NCBI RefSeq assembly: GCF_932274485.2
Contig: NC_065880.2
Span: forward strand, 8,409,695-8,473,694
Source: Patella vulgata
Taxonomy: Eukaryota; Mollusca; Gastropoda; Patellidae
DNA: 64,000 nucleotides
Direction of reading: 5' to 3'
Positions 57,501-62,712 of the stretch are shown piece by piece. The notes beneath the pieces are model-generated. The model was not told the origin of the DNA, did no database searches, and was given only the letters and a program-made list of their open reading frames with translations. The translations under genes and the position numbers were made by a program. Position 1 is the first letter of the stretch. Each line of letters opens with the position of its first letter.

Positions 57501-59435
57501 CAAATATCCCCTACTTTTTTTGAATAGTATACTTTCTTTTCACTTGCTTCTGGTCTTAGGGTCCAGGCTATGAGAAAGACAACAAAACGATCAGAACAGT
57601 ACAGTATCATGATATAACTGATATTTCCAGGCGACTGTGTGTGTATAATATTTCGTGGAGTTGATTGCGAACTCTTAGGTATTGAAGGAGCCACGGTGGC
57701 TATAAGTGGGTAAGACTCTGGCTCGTTACCCTGGAGGTCGGGTGTTCGATCCCTGCATTAGCCGAGGAAGTTCATCGGGATTTTCCGACGTGGTTACCCC
57801 TTGTCATTGGTGCAGGACGGAGGGTCTGACAAGGACAGCTATCTGAGATCCAGTGCATATATTGGCATTACGTAAAAGATCCTCTGGCAGTTGGAATTCG
57901 GTATAAGTGTTGGCCATAGTGCCGCTGCCCGGGCAAAGTGTCCCTCATAGCACACTGTATGGCGTATGCCCGTCTTTATTAGCGCAGTCGGTACAAAACA
58001 ATAGGACGTTAAACTCCATTTCATTTCTAAGGTGTTTTAGCTATGTTCAAAATTTAGTATTTCTTATATTTTGGCATATAAATAATTATTAAAGATTTCC
58101 TTTCAGGAATCTGTAAAAGTGGCTCTGGATGAAATCAAAGACTTGGCGAACAAGGTGGGGAATCTTTGATTTGAACATGATCGCCATTTTGTAACTTCAT
58201 ATATTATTTTACATTGTTAAGATAACAATCTATTTTGTATTTTCACTGTCGACACTAATCCTATATGCAAGAGGGGTTGGATGGCTGAATGGTTAGTGCG
58301 TGCGCGCTGTATCATCAGGACTGTCATTGAGTCAACTGGCGTGGTTTCGAATCCCCGGTTGTACGTGACAAGGAGTCCAACCTCGTGGATTCTCTCCGAG
58401 TCCTCCGGTTTCCTCCCACTGCTAAAGACCCCTACGCGCAAGCGAATTATTGAAATAAAATTAAACCATATGTAAGTCCCGAAATGACCAAGTCTGTGTC
58501 ATCCCGGTTGATACAACACAGAAAATAGTACGTTAAACCCCATTACATTTTATTTGAATTGTCTCTGCTCTGATGTACTGAATTGGCCGTTCTTGGCATA
58601 ATGGTTCAAAAATAGATAATGCAAAATGAGTACATTGTATATTGAAACTTTTCTTCAAATTACTTTATTCTGGGCGAAGATATAGCCTTTAAAGGTTTGA
58701 CAAGATATGTGCACTGATTGTAACCATCATAATGGTTGTTCGAGGCTTAGCCTCGCTTCGCCATTTTTAGATTAAATCCTTAAATGGCCGAACCGTTTTA
58801 ATCTACTTAGAGTTGATTATGGTCTTGTCATGTTAATAAATGTCTAATTAATAGTAACATTTCAGGCCTAAAGAAAGACCTGCAATAGCCAGATCTAGTT
58901 CTTGCGTAATGTATGTATAACTTAAGTCTGAGAATGTTTTGTGAACTGGGGCCAGACCCCGCCTCCCCCCCCCCTTCCCAATTCAATCTTTTATTTTTAA
59001 ATCAAGTTGATTCCTTTAATGTTTCAGCTTTTAAAAGTATTAGATCAAGATGCAGATGGACAAATATCTTTACAGGAAGTAGCGTCACAGTCTTCAGATG
59101 TAAGTTGGATAAACAGAAAAATAGTTAACCTCTAGTAGGATATAAAATATATTTACTGCTTTTGTATATGGGGGCGGGGGGCTGGGGGGGGGGGGGGGTG
59201 GATGGCCGAATGGTTAGCACGTGTGCGGTGTGCCATAAGCTCTGTCATTGAGTCATCTGGCGTTGTTTCGATTCTCCGGATGTACGTGCCAAGGAGTAGG
59301 GTCGCCTGTCCAATCTCGTGGGTTTTCTCCGGTTTCCTCCCACTGCTAAAGTCCCCTATGCACATGCAAATTATTGAAATAAAATTGGACCATATGTTAG
59401 TCCCAAAATGACCTAGTTAGTGTCCAGTGGAGGTT

Positions 59436-59481
<46 letters not shown>

Positions 59482-59936
59482 GGATAAATAAATTTTATTT
59501 TCTTCTCAACAAATGTCCCTTTTTTTATTAGAACATGTTAGTCGCTGGTGATATAATTAAACAAGTACAACAGATTCAGTTTGCTCTCGGAGACAAATAT
59601 GCTTATAATGACGAAGGTGGTGCATATGGTGGTGGTACAGAGGAAGAGGGTGAGGATGATGGCGATGTCTTTGGGTCTTCCATTGCGCTTGACGAGGAGG
59701 GTCAACTAGATGATGGCGGTGTCTTTGGATCTTCGATTGCGCTTGACGAAGAAGGTGAGGATGATGGCGATGGTGATGTCTTGTGGTCTTCCATTGCGCT
59801 TGGCGAAGAAGGTGAGGATGACGGCGATGTCTTGGCGTCTTCGATTGGGCTTGACGAGGAAGGTCAACCAGAAGAGGACTTAATTGGTGAATTTGATGAA
59901 TTTGATGAATTTGGTGAATATCATGACGAGCTTTAA
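43062..59936 (+). CDS. ER-lumenal JmjC-type oxygenase with EF-hand and HDEL tail (10 exons, 517 aa)
   Basis: Exons: 43062-43498, 45733-45799, 49229-49354, 50090-50139, 50288-50380, 52173-52349, 53296-53374, 58107-58154, 59028-59099, 59532-59936. Every intron is GT-AG and the phases join into one frame of 517 residues. Seen: a hydrophobic signal peptide (residues 1-25), the motif HHD (H182, D184), K197 thirteen residues after the Asp as in the asparaginyl hydroxylase FIH, IHQV (H260), AVNIWW after it, an EF-hand loop 365-376 (D365, D367, D369, G370, I372, E376), an acidic repeat tail and a terminal HDEL. Sequons lie at N132 and N295. Family knowledge: JmjC/cupin_8 enzymes use Fe(II), oxygen and 2-oxoglutarate to hydroxylate or demethylate proteins or nucleic acids. 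Inference: a soluble ER enzyme, possibly calcium-tuned; its substrate is unknown. No neighbouring gene helps define its role. No AATAAA was seen close after the stop, so the 3' end is open. Confidence 0.9.
43541..43879 (-). mobile_element. SINE-A, full length, intron 1
   Basis: A long (GA)n tail beginning 43 bases after exon 1, then a complete body and head (GCTAACCATTCGGCCATCC). Its orientation is opposite to the gene. Confidence 0.9.
44073..44233 (+). mobile_element. SINE-A, internally deleted, intron 1
   Basis: Head GGTTGGCTGGCAGAATGG to GTCAAGTGGTGTAG, then the 3' half from GCGCAAGCGAATTGTTG to CTAAACCTCATTTCAT. Confidence 0.78.
44245..44472. repeat. 23-bp minisatellite, intron 1
   Basis: About ten units of CTGTTCTATTAGGTAATAAT plus GGG. 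Confidence 0.9.
44494..44667 (+). mobile_element. SINE-B, internally deleted, intron 1
   Basis: GCGTGGTTTCCTTTGTCACT to GAAGTAGGACATTA. The TCTAGTCGTTCGG segment is missing. Confidence 0.8.
44669..44763. repeat. Hairpin repeat in intron 1
   Basis: GAAGACCAAACAGCTCATTA (44671) pairs with the inverse near 44731-44756 (AAAGAGCTGTTTGGTTCTCC). It abuts the tail of a SINE-B copy. Confidence 0.6.
44920..45263 (-). mobile_element. SINE-A with doubled 3' end in one insertion, intron 1
   Basis: CTATTTATATACCC lies on both sides (44906-44919, 45264-45277), a perfect 14-bp duplication. Inside are a complete SINE-A and, beyond its tail, a second partial 3' end (44928-44970, GATACAAACTAGGTCATTTC) with its own GA tract. 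Both therefore arrived together. Confidence 0.92.
45406..45552 (+). mobile_element. SINE-B body fragment, intron 1
   Basis: TCATTGTCAGTGGCGCAGGG to AAGAGTAGGTCATAC. Confidence 0.8.
45566..45662 (+). mobile_element. SINE-A 3' fragment, intron 1
   Basis: A diverged AAGTTCTCCGATTTGCCTC to AGTGAGTGGACGTTATA. Confidence 0.6.
45733..45799 (+). CDS. Exon 2 (67 bp), between SINE-B halves
   Basis: The acceptor TTATATTTACAG and donor ATC|GTAATA bound 67 bases (22 codons plus 1). That is the length needed to carry phase 2 from exon 1 to phase 0 at exon 3. Without it, exon 1 joined to exon 3 would hit TGA immediately. It codes SDLIVPCSLQCQSILAGKL followed by DDI (residues 147-168), which fits the short loop before the HxD strand in JmjC proteins. 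The donor is GTAATA rather than GTAAGT, so it is somewhat weak. Confidence 0.85.
45884..46313. mobile_element. hAT-type nonautonomous element (430 bp) in intron 2
   Basis: It starts CAAAGCCCAGCTTA and ends in the near inverse TAAGGTGGGCTTTG. An exact 8-bp duplication CTCATAGC flanks it (45876-45883 and 46314-46321). The interior is GC-rich for this window (GGGCCTGGGCC type) and has no coding frame. It interrupts a SINE-B sequence, which resumes at 46314. Confidence 0.9.
46470..46567 (-). mobile_element. SINE-A head fragment, intron 2
   Basis: GGGGAATTAAAATCTCGCCA to GCTAACCATTCAGCCATC, then poly-C. Confidence 0.75.
46607..46911 (+). mobile_element. SINE-A with inverted interior, intron 2
   Basis: The + strand head (GATGGCTGAATGGTTAGCAC ... 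CATTGAGTC) is followed by the body in reverse (CACTCGACACAAACTAGG ... to ACTCAATAAGAGTCC TTATGAT) and then by the + strand 3' end GGACGTTAAACTCTCTC. Part of the head is present twice, in opposite orientations. Confidence 0.85.
46885..47300. repeat. Minisatellite of CT runs plus a 45-bp unique block, intron 2
   Basis: Four units: CT/CCCTCT runs of varying length followed by TATGTACATTATGCATTTTA and AACTCCCGAACTTAACCC. It grew out of the CT tail of the SINE-A before it. Confidence 0.88.
47329..47649. mobile_element. Inverted-repeat element in intron 2 (about 320 bp)
   Basis: GTGGCTGATTGGTATCATGT at 47345 has its inverse at 47604-47634 (match about 30 bp). The interior holds short repeats of GTCGTGATGTCGGG type. 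It is non-coding. Confidence 0.75.
47799..48045. mobile_element. GGCC-MITE copy 3, intron 2
   Basis: GGCCTCAAGTTCACAAAGC to GCTTTGTGAACTTGTAGCC, with the family interior (CTTTTATCGTTTTTATGTATC). Confidence 0.82.
48079..48345. repeat. Three-unit tandem repeat, intron 2
   Basis: Units of 80-102 bp with AAATATTTTCAAGGGCGGAT and CTAGTGAGGGTGGGG. Confidence 0.82.
48346..48592 (+). mobile_element. SINE-B with extra tail unit, intron 2
   Basis: GTATAATTGTTTGGAAGGAA to ACGTTAAACCCCATTTCATT, then a second, partial 3' end (AGCTCAGTCGTTGCAGTAC ... CTCATTTCATTTAATTT). Confidence 0.8.
48593..48973. other. Unassigned intron sequence with a short inverted pair
   Basis: GTCGGCTTTGGCC (48655) with GTATCCGTTACTGCC has its inverse at 48925-48965 (AGGCAGTAACGGATAGAGGT then CAAAGCCGAT). 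It may be a further MITE of about 310 bp. Confidence 0.55.
48974..49130 (-). mobile_element. SINE-A, head missing, intron 2
   Basis: A short GA tail, GAAATGGGGTTCAACGCCCA to CCCTACTCCTTGTCAC, with the GGTCTTTAGCAG segment deleted. It ends about 100 bases before exon 3. Confidence 0.82.
49229..49354 (+). CDS. Exon 3: HxD iron-binding strand and 2-oxoglutarate lysine
   Basis: Forty-two codons, phase 0 at both ends, residues 169-210. It reads LMWFSSGGTNSVVHHD and carries the facial-triad residues H182 and D184. YRGSKDF follows, with K197 at the 13-residue spacing that the 2-oxoglutarate-binding lysine has in FIH. The acceptor has a long T tract. The donor GTAAGT runs straight into a TTAA-flanked MITE. 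Confidence 0.92.
49364..49752 (+). mobile_element. TTAA-MITE copy 5, inserted at the exon 3 splice donor
   Basis: Flanked by TTAA (49360-49363, 49753-49756). The first T of the left TTAA is base +6 of the donor GTAAGT of exon 3, so the element starts nine bases after the exon. The inserted copy keeps a good donor. Confidence 0.88.
50090..50139 (+). CDS. Exon 4 (50 bp)
   Basis: Sixteen codons plus two bases, coding VPIDRPEGAYSTIDVD (residues 211-226) with K227 split. The acceptor is TTTGTACAG and the donor GATAA|GTAAGC. Intron 4 after it is only 148 bp, the shortest in the gene, and holds a SINE-B tRNA-like head. Confidence 0.85.
50157..50221 (+). mobile_element. SINE-B tRNA-like head in intron 4
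   Basis: GGTAAGACGTTGGCTCGCTA to GTTTGATCCCTGTCG. The head alone, within the 148-bp intron. Confidence 0.65.
50288..50380 (+). CDS. Exon 5: strand leading to the distal histidine
   Basis: Ninety-three bases coding residues 228-257 with W258 split. It contains EPGDCLYIPYKW, the conserved JmjC stretch (GD.L.IP..W) just before the third iron ligand. The acceptor is TTTAATTTCAG and the donor AAATG|GTTAGT. Confidence 0.9.
50418..50786. mobile_element. CGTTTCG-MITE copy 4, intron 5
   Basis: It starts 38 bases after exon 5 with TCTCATTAAAGTACAG and ends TGTATTAATCAGA. It is the copy nearest to a coding exon among its family. Confidence 0.83.
50835..51545. repeat. 22-bp minisatellite, intron 5
   Basis: About 33 units of AGTTAATATTTAGTAATCTA plus GC, with variants ATTAAGTAATATAAC. 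It is the longest pure array in the gene. Confidence 0.92.
51559..51768 (+). mobile_element. CT tract and SINE-A body, intron 5
   Basis: CT run 51559-51582, then AAAGTGGCATGGTTTCGATA to GTCAGTCCCGAAATGAGTGG. The head start and tail are missing. Confidence 0.78.
51769..52172. other. Unassigned intron sequence before exon 6
   Basis: AT-rich. A short CT tract at 52134-52151 lies 21 bases before the acceptor and may serve as its pyrimidine stretch. Confidence 0.5.
52173..52349 (+). CDS. Exon 6: distal histidine and end of the cupin core
   Basis: Codes residues 259-316 with R317 split. IHQVRS carries H260, the third Fe(II) ligand. NLAVNIWW is the usual strand after it. Two cysteines (C288, C292) and the sequon N295-M-T suit a protein folding in the secretory pathway. 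The acceptor is CTATTACAG, right after a short CT tract, and the donor is GAG|GTAAGT. Confidence 0.92.
52595..52823. mobile_element. GGCC-MITE copy 4, intron 6
   Basis: GGCCCCGAGTTCGCAAAGC to GCTTTGTGAACTCGGGCC. It is slightly shorter inside than copy 1. Confidence 0.83.
53061..53214. mobile_element. Small foldback MITE in intron 6 (about 154 bp)
   Basis: GGGCCTGTTTCACGAAAT at the left and its near inverse ATTTCGAGAAACAGGGCCC at the right. Further inner matches (AAAATTCAAATTTTAGTA against TACTAAAATTTGGATTTTAT) make it one long hairpin. Confidence 0.75.
53296..53374 (+). CDS. Exon 7: linker helix
   Basis: Seventy-nine bases, phase 2 in and phase 0 out, residues 318-343 (AYIMDELNLVPNKMVPYDEF then ILELIP). 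This looks like a helical linker, possibly the first helix of a degenerate EF-hand partner, though no calcium loop is seen here. The acceptor is TTTTACAG and the donor CCC|GTAAGT. Confidence 0.85.
53432..53834 (+). mobile_element. LINE 3' fragment (CR1/L2-like), C-terminus of the ORF2 protein
   Basis: From 53441 the frame reads QKLHWLPVRARVQF and runs to FKTNLKTYLFQKCF at 53764, the familiar C-terminal region after the reverse transcriptase in CR1/L2-type LINEs (LHWLPV, APSYL, AFSVRAAKMWNDLP). A short 3' UTR with GCGCTATATAAATCG follows, then an (AAT)n tail. It is a 5'-truncated insertion of about 400 bp in intron 7. The frame has no stop over about 108 codons, so it is fairly young. Confidence 0.88.
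53900..53960 (+). mobile_element. SINE-B fragment, intron 7
   Basis: GTGTATACATTGGCGTACAC and AAAAGAACCATT only. Confidence 0.6.
54237..54315 (+). mobile_element. SINE-A fragment, intron 7
   Basis: CCTCGATTCCTCGTTTACAT to CCGTCCAACCTCGTTCG. Confidence 0.65.
54320..54610. repeat. ACTTCCGGT-rich irregular repeat, intron 7
   Basis: TTACTTCCGGTACATAGTAC and close variants recur at least five times with irregular spacing. The segment 54452-54522 is the dispersed repeat shared with 12105-12175. Confidence 0.65.
54760..55410 (+). mobile_element. LTR-like fossil in intron 7
   Basis: A single-copy block starting TGTAGTAATATGG carries TATAAAATAGGG at about 55242, a GC-richer leader, then AATAAAG at about 55349 and an end near GAAAACA (about 55408). 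This is the layout of a retroelement LTR. SINE-B fragments lie on both sides (to 54758 and from about 55440), so it appears to have landed in a SINE-B. No internal region is seen, the ends are approximate and the family is unknown. Confidence 0.45.
55604..55825 (+). mobile_element. SINE-A, degenerate, intron 7
   Basis: AAGGTCTGTCATTGAGGCAA to ATTGAGTGGACC, then CACCC repeats and a short CT run. Confidence 0.75.
55996..57527 (-). mobile_element. Tc1-type DNA transposon, copy 2 (1532 bp), structurally intact
   Basis: It has the same inverted repeats as copy 1, with TA target duplications at 55994-55995 and 57528-57529. It lies in intron 7 of the JmjC gene, in the orientation opposite to the gene. 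Both ends and the transposase frame look whole, so it may be an autonomous or recently autonomous member. Together with copy 1 it provides two near-identical 1.5 kb direct repeats 41.5 kb apart. Confidence 0.96.
56210..57229 (-). CDS. Tc1-family transposase, 339 aa, full length
   Basis: A cut-and-paste transposase that binds the inverted repeats and inserts at TA. Residues 1-50 are a helix-turn-helix (VARTMNVSQSVISRLW), 56-59 a GRPR hook linker, and about 60-115 a second helix-turn-helix. The RNase-H-like catalytic core has D151 (FSDESRF), D241 (FQDDNARCH) and E276 (SPIEHVWD). D241 and E276 are 34 residues apart, the DD34E spacing of Tc1. The length fits the family (about 340). The start ATG (MRRLTQNERLRALGML) lies about 300 bp inside the right end, leaving a normal 5' untranslated stretch. 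Confidence 0.95.
   Translation of the reverse strand: MRRLTQNERLRALGMLQMGTTQAVVARTMNVSQSVISRLWSRYRDTQSVQDRPRSGRPRATTQAQDRFIRTLALRNRVITANQISARLQTDTGVRVSGQTIRNRLHRGHLRARRPRVIPCLRDHHIQARRRWCRDRQHWDNRRWSNVMFSDESRFTVDFLDRRRRVWRRRNERFQDVNVIRHDRFGGGSVMVWGGITVAGRTALHVVAGRVTGQYYRDNILAVHVVPFARRHGRRFIFQDDNARCHRARIVTGYLQQQNITTLPWPALSPDLSPIEHVWDMLGQRLRQRQQRPANVQELAAALQQEWDNLDQNDLRRLIRSMPRRINACLANRGGFTRY
57690..58027 (+). mobile_element. SINE-B, full-length reference copy, intron 7
   Basis: SINE-B read 5'-3' is: tRNA-like head AGCCACGGTGGCT..AGTGGG with box A and box B (GGTGTTCGATCCC), GAAGTTCATC.GGATTTTCC, CCTTGTCA.TGGTGCAGGAC, GTCTAGTCGTTCGGATGGGA (lost here), GTGCACGTAAAAGATCCCTT, TTGGAATTCGATATAAGAG, GTCCGGGCAAAATTTCCCTC, ATGCCCGTCTTCATTAGCCC, GGACGTTAAACCCC and ATTTC repeats; about 350-400 bp. 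This copy has the most complete head. It ends about 80 bases before exon 8. Confidence 0.9.
58107..58154 (+). CDS. Exon 8 (48 bp): entering helix before the EF-hand
   Basis: Sixteen codons, phase 0 at both ends, coding ESVKVALDEIKDLANK (residues 344-359), an amphipathic helix running into the EF-hand of exon 9. The acceptor is TTTCCTTTCAG and the donor AAG|GTGGGG. The 4.7 kb intron before it holds the intact Tc1 copy and an LTR-like fossil. Because the exon is in phase, skipping it would keep the frame. Confidence 0.82.
58271..58555 (+). mobile_element. SINE-A with ATTAC-type end, intron 8
   Basis: The head and body are complete to AAATGACCAAGTCTGTGTCA. A 30-bp foreign stretch (CCCGGTTGATACAACACAG) follows, then ACGTTAAACCCCATTACATT. 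The tail is not CT. Confidence 0.83.
58735..58914 (-). mobile_element. TTAA-MITE copy 6, partial, intron 8
   Basis: Matches the inverse of the family from GAGGCTTAGCCTCG to GCGTAATGTATGT. One end is missing. A short GGCC-MITE end (to about 58954) follows directly. Confidence 0.7.
59028..59099 (+). CDS. Exon 9: EF-hand calcium loop
   Basis: Twenty-four codons, phase 0 at both ends, residues 360-383. The loop DQDADGQISLQE has D at 1, 3 and 5, G at 6, I at 8 and E at 12, a textbook calcium site. Only one canonical loop is visible in the protein, whereas EF-hands usually pair, so pairing may be with a degenerate partner or by dimerisation. The donor is GAT|GTAAGT. Confidence 0.9.
59167..59479 (+). 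mobile_element. SINE-A, full length, intron 9
   Basis: G-rich lead, head GGATGGCCGAATGGTTAGCA, body, and a CT tail of about 40 bp ending 52 bases before the acceptor of exon 10, in the same orientation as the gene. Confidence 0.9.
59532..59936 (+). CDS. Exon 10: acidic repeat tail and HDEL retention signal
   Basis: Codes residues 384-517 and the stop TAA. After a short helix (to about residue 402) comes a Glu/Asp/Gly-rich tail with four units of about 17-19 residues built on SSIALDEEG, encoded by DNA repeats of about 51 bp. It ends EFDEFDEFGEYHDEL. HDEL is an accepted form of the KDEL-type ER retrieval signal. The acidic tail plus retrieval signal recalls calreticulin-like low-affinity calcium buffers; that comparison is inference. 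Confidence 0.9.
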   Translation, partial: NMLVAGDIIKQVQQIQFALGDKYAYNDEGGAYGGGTEEEGEDDGDVFGSSIALDEEGQLDDGGVFGSSIALDEEGEDDGDGDVLWSSIALGEEGEDDGDVLASSIGLDEEGQPEEDLIGEFDEFDEFGEYHDEL

Positions 59937-59999
59937 AACTGGTTTCGTTGCTGGTGGGACTCACGGTTGCATCGGGTTTGATGTAATGAATTTAGACTA

Positions 60000-60365
60000 A
60001 CATGTGCCTATCATATTGATATAGTGCTTCCTTTGGGTCTATCATATTCATAGGGTTTTCCTTTGTGCCTATGATATTCATAGGGGTTTCTTTTGTGCCT
60101 ATCATATTCATAGGGTTTTCATTTGTGTCTATGATATTCATAGGGGATTCTTTTGTGCCTGTGATATTCATAAGGTTTTCCTTTGTGCCTATCATATTCA
60201 TAGGGATTTCCTTTGTGCCTATGATATTCATAGGGGTTTCCTTTGTGCCTATCATATTCAAAGGATTTTCCTGTGTGCCTATCATATTCATCGGGTTTTC
60301 ATTAGTGTTTATACATAGACTATGGTGTGCCTATCGTATTGATAGGGGATTCCTTTGTGTTTGGA
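60000..60365. repeat. 30-bp minisatellite just after the gene
   Basis: About 11 units of TTTTGTGCCTATCATATTCA plus TAGGGGTTTC. It begins about 65 bases after the stop codon, so it may lie in the 3' UTR. Confidence 0.9.
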
Positions 60366-60544
60366 CATAGTAGTGTGGGAAAATGTCAACGGTATTAACT
60401 TACTTATCTTCGTTATTTGTTATTGTGTTGTCGTCGTTTGTGTGTGGCAGATCAGGAAGGTTGTGTGTGTGGGGGGAGGGGGAGGGGCACGTAGTTTGGG
60501 GACAGCAAGACGATTGGGCACGGAGTTGCACGCAGATTAGGGAG

Positions 60545-61795
60545 ATCTGGAAGGATGTTGGGGGTGGGGTGGGTGGGGTTTGTGGGTGACACGTTGTTTG
60601 TAGAGATCAGGATGGTTGGGGATGGGATCACGTCGATTAGCGAAAGCAGGGTGGTTGGGGAGAGGCTCGCATCGTTTAAGAAGATCATGATGTTTGGGAA
60701 AGGGATCACACCGGTTAGGGGAGATCAGGATGGCTAGGGAGAGGATCACACCACACAGGTTAGGGGTGATCAGGATGGCTGGGTCGTGGATCACATCATA
60801 CCGGTTAGGCAGATCAGGATGGCTGAGGAGGAGATCACACCACACCCGTTAGGGAGATCAAGATGACTGGGGAGGGGATCACACTACACCCGTTAGGGGT
60901 GATCAAGATGACTGGGAGGGGACACACCACACCGGTTAAGTGAGATCAGGGTGGCTGGGGAGGGGATCACACCATATCGTTTAGGGGAGATCAGGATGGC
61001 TAGGGAGGGGATCACACCACACCCGTTAGGGAGATCAGGATGGTTGGTGAGGGGATCACACAGGTTAGGGGTGATCAAGATGGGTGGGTCGTGGATCACA
61101 CCACACCGTTTAGGGAGATCAGGATGGCCGAGATGGAGATCACACCACACCCGTTAGGGAGATCAAGATGACTGGGAAGGGGATCACACCACACCCGTTA
61201 GGGGTGATCAAGATGACTGGGAGGGGACACACCACACCGGTTAAGGGAGATCAGGGTGGCTGGGGAGGAGATCACATCACACCGGTTAGGGGAGATCAAG
61301 ATGGCTGGGGAGGGGATCACATCACACCGGTTAGGGGAAATCAAGATGGCTGGGGAGGGGATCACATCACACCGGTTAGGGAAAATCAAGATGGCTGGGG
61401 AGGGGATCACATCACACCGGTTAGGGGGAGATCAGGATGGCTGGGGAGAGAATCACATCACACCGGTTAGGGAGAGCAGGATGGCTTGGGAGGAGATCAC
61501 ACCACACCGGTTAGGGAGATCGAGATAGCTTGGGAGGGGATCACACCACACCGTTTAGGGGAGATCAGGATGGCTGGGGAGGGGATCACACCACACCGTT
61601 TAGGGGAGATCAAGGTGGCGTGGCAAGAGATCACATCGGTTGGGAAGAAGATAACACCGGTTTTGGCGATTAAGATGTTTGGGAGGGGTGGGGGGTCACA
61701 CCGTTTTGGGAGCAGATAACACCGGTTGTGGAGGGAGCGTTGCTGAGATCGGGAAAGTAGGGGAGAGGATAACACCGGTTGTCGAGATCAGAATG
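60545..61795. repeat. 45-bp G-rich minisatellite (about 1.2 kb)
   Basis: About 25 units of GATCAGGATGGCTGGGGAGG plus GGATCACACCACACCGGTTAG (in parts), more regular in the centre (61150-61450) than at the edges. The G-rich strand is the + strand throughout. Confidence 0.9.
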
Positions 61796-62196
61796 GTTGG
61801 AGAGTATGGCGGTATATTAGATTCAAAGTTCTATCGTGCTATCATCTAACATTTATTCATGTAATTTCTAATCAACCTGCTACTAACTATAATTCTGCTG
61901 GACTGGGTACAGCTATTATTGTTAATTTGAAACCAAAATACTAGATTGCGGATTGAAATGACAATGGACTTTCGAATTCCAAATGTCGGCAGATATTTAG
62001 CATGCTGCAGCTAGTGTTATACATCGGAGTCTCGGGGTTTTTTTTGACAAGCTGGATGGAGATTATTATGGATGCATCAAAGACCAAATTTAACAAAATA
62101 CTGACGGGACTCATGGGCAGCCAACTTTGTGCCCCTTTTGTTACTGGTCTGTTTCTTTATACACAATGTTTTGCTAGTTCAATTTCAATGATCGGT
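61796..62196. other. Unassigned sequence
   Basis: A 66-codon frame at 62002-62202 (MLQLVLYIGVSGFFLTSWME...) has no recognised family and runs into a SINE-B. No gene is supported. Confidence 0.35.
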
Positions 62197-62370
62197 AAAT
62201 GAAATGGGGTTTAACACCCTATTGTTCTGCTCCGACTGGACTAAGAAGACGGGCATACAGTGTACTATGAGAGAAATTTCGCCCGGACAGCGGCACTACG
62301 GCCGACTGTTATATCGAAATCAAACTGCCAAAGAATCTGTTACGTGCACGCCAATGTGACCTCGGTTTTC
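62197..62370 (-). mobile_element. SINE-B, tail and half of the body
   Basis: AAATGAAATGGGGTTTAACA to CACGCCAATGTGACCTCGGT. Confidence 0.83.
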
Positions 62371-62429
62371 AGAGAGAGCTTTATTTCCATTGGGAGATTG
62401 CCCCCACTCTGTTGGGGCTAAGTAGTGGG

Positions 62430-62712
62430 GGTAGGATGACTGAATGGTTAGCGCGTCCGTGGTGTATCACAAGATCTGTCATTGAGTCAACTGGCGTGGT
62501 TTCAATACCCCGGTTGTACGTCACAAGGAGTAGGGTTGCCTGTCCAACCTCGTGGGTTTTCTCCGGGTCTTCTGGTTTCCTCTTACGGCTAAAGACCCCT
62601 ACGCGCATGCGAATTATTGAAATAAAATTGACCTAGTTTGTGTCGAGTGGACGTTACCCCCCTCTCTCTCTCTCTCTCTTTTCTCTCTCTCTCTCCCCTC
62701 TCTCTCTCTCCA
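62430..62712 (+). mobile_element. SINE-A, nearly full
   Basis: Head GTAGGATGACTGAATGGTTA. The body lacks CATATGTTAGTCCCGAAATG. The CT tail is broken by TTT and CCC to 62712. Confidence 0.86.

Noticed and set aside
59557-59964. 135-codon frame on the - strand rich in His and Arg
   Set aside because: It is the reverse shadow of the GA-rich acidic repeat in exon 10, with no splice or start context.
60065-60370. Open frame of 10-residue repeats (FVPIIFIGFS type)
   Set aside because: The 30-bp minisatellite period is a multiple of three, so frames stay open on both strands by chance.
60951-61719. Several overlapping frames of about 70-100 codons
   Set aside because: These are artefacts of the 45-bp minisatellite, which is open in several frames.
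62002-62202. 66-codon frame with hydrophobic start
   Set aside because: No family, no splice context, and its end runs into a SINE-B tail.
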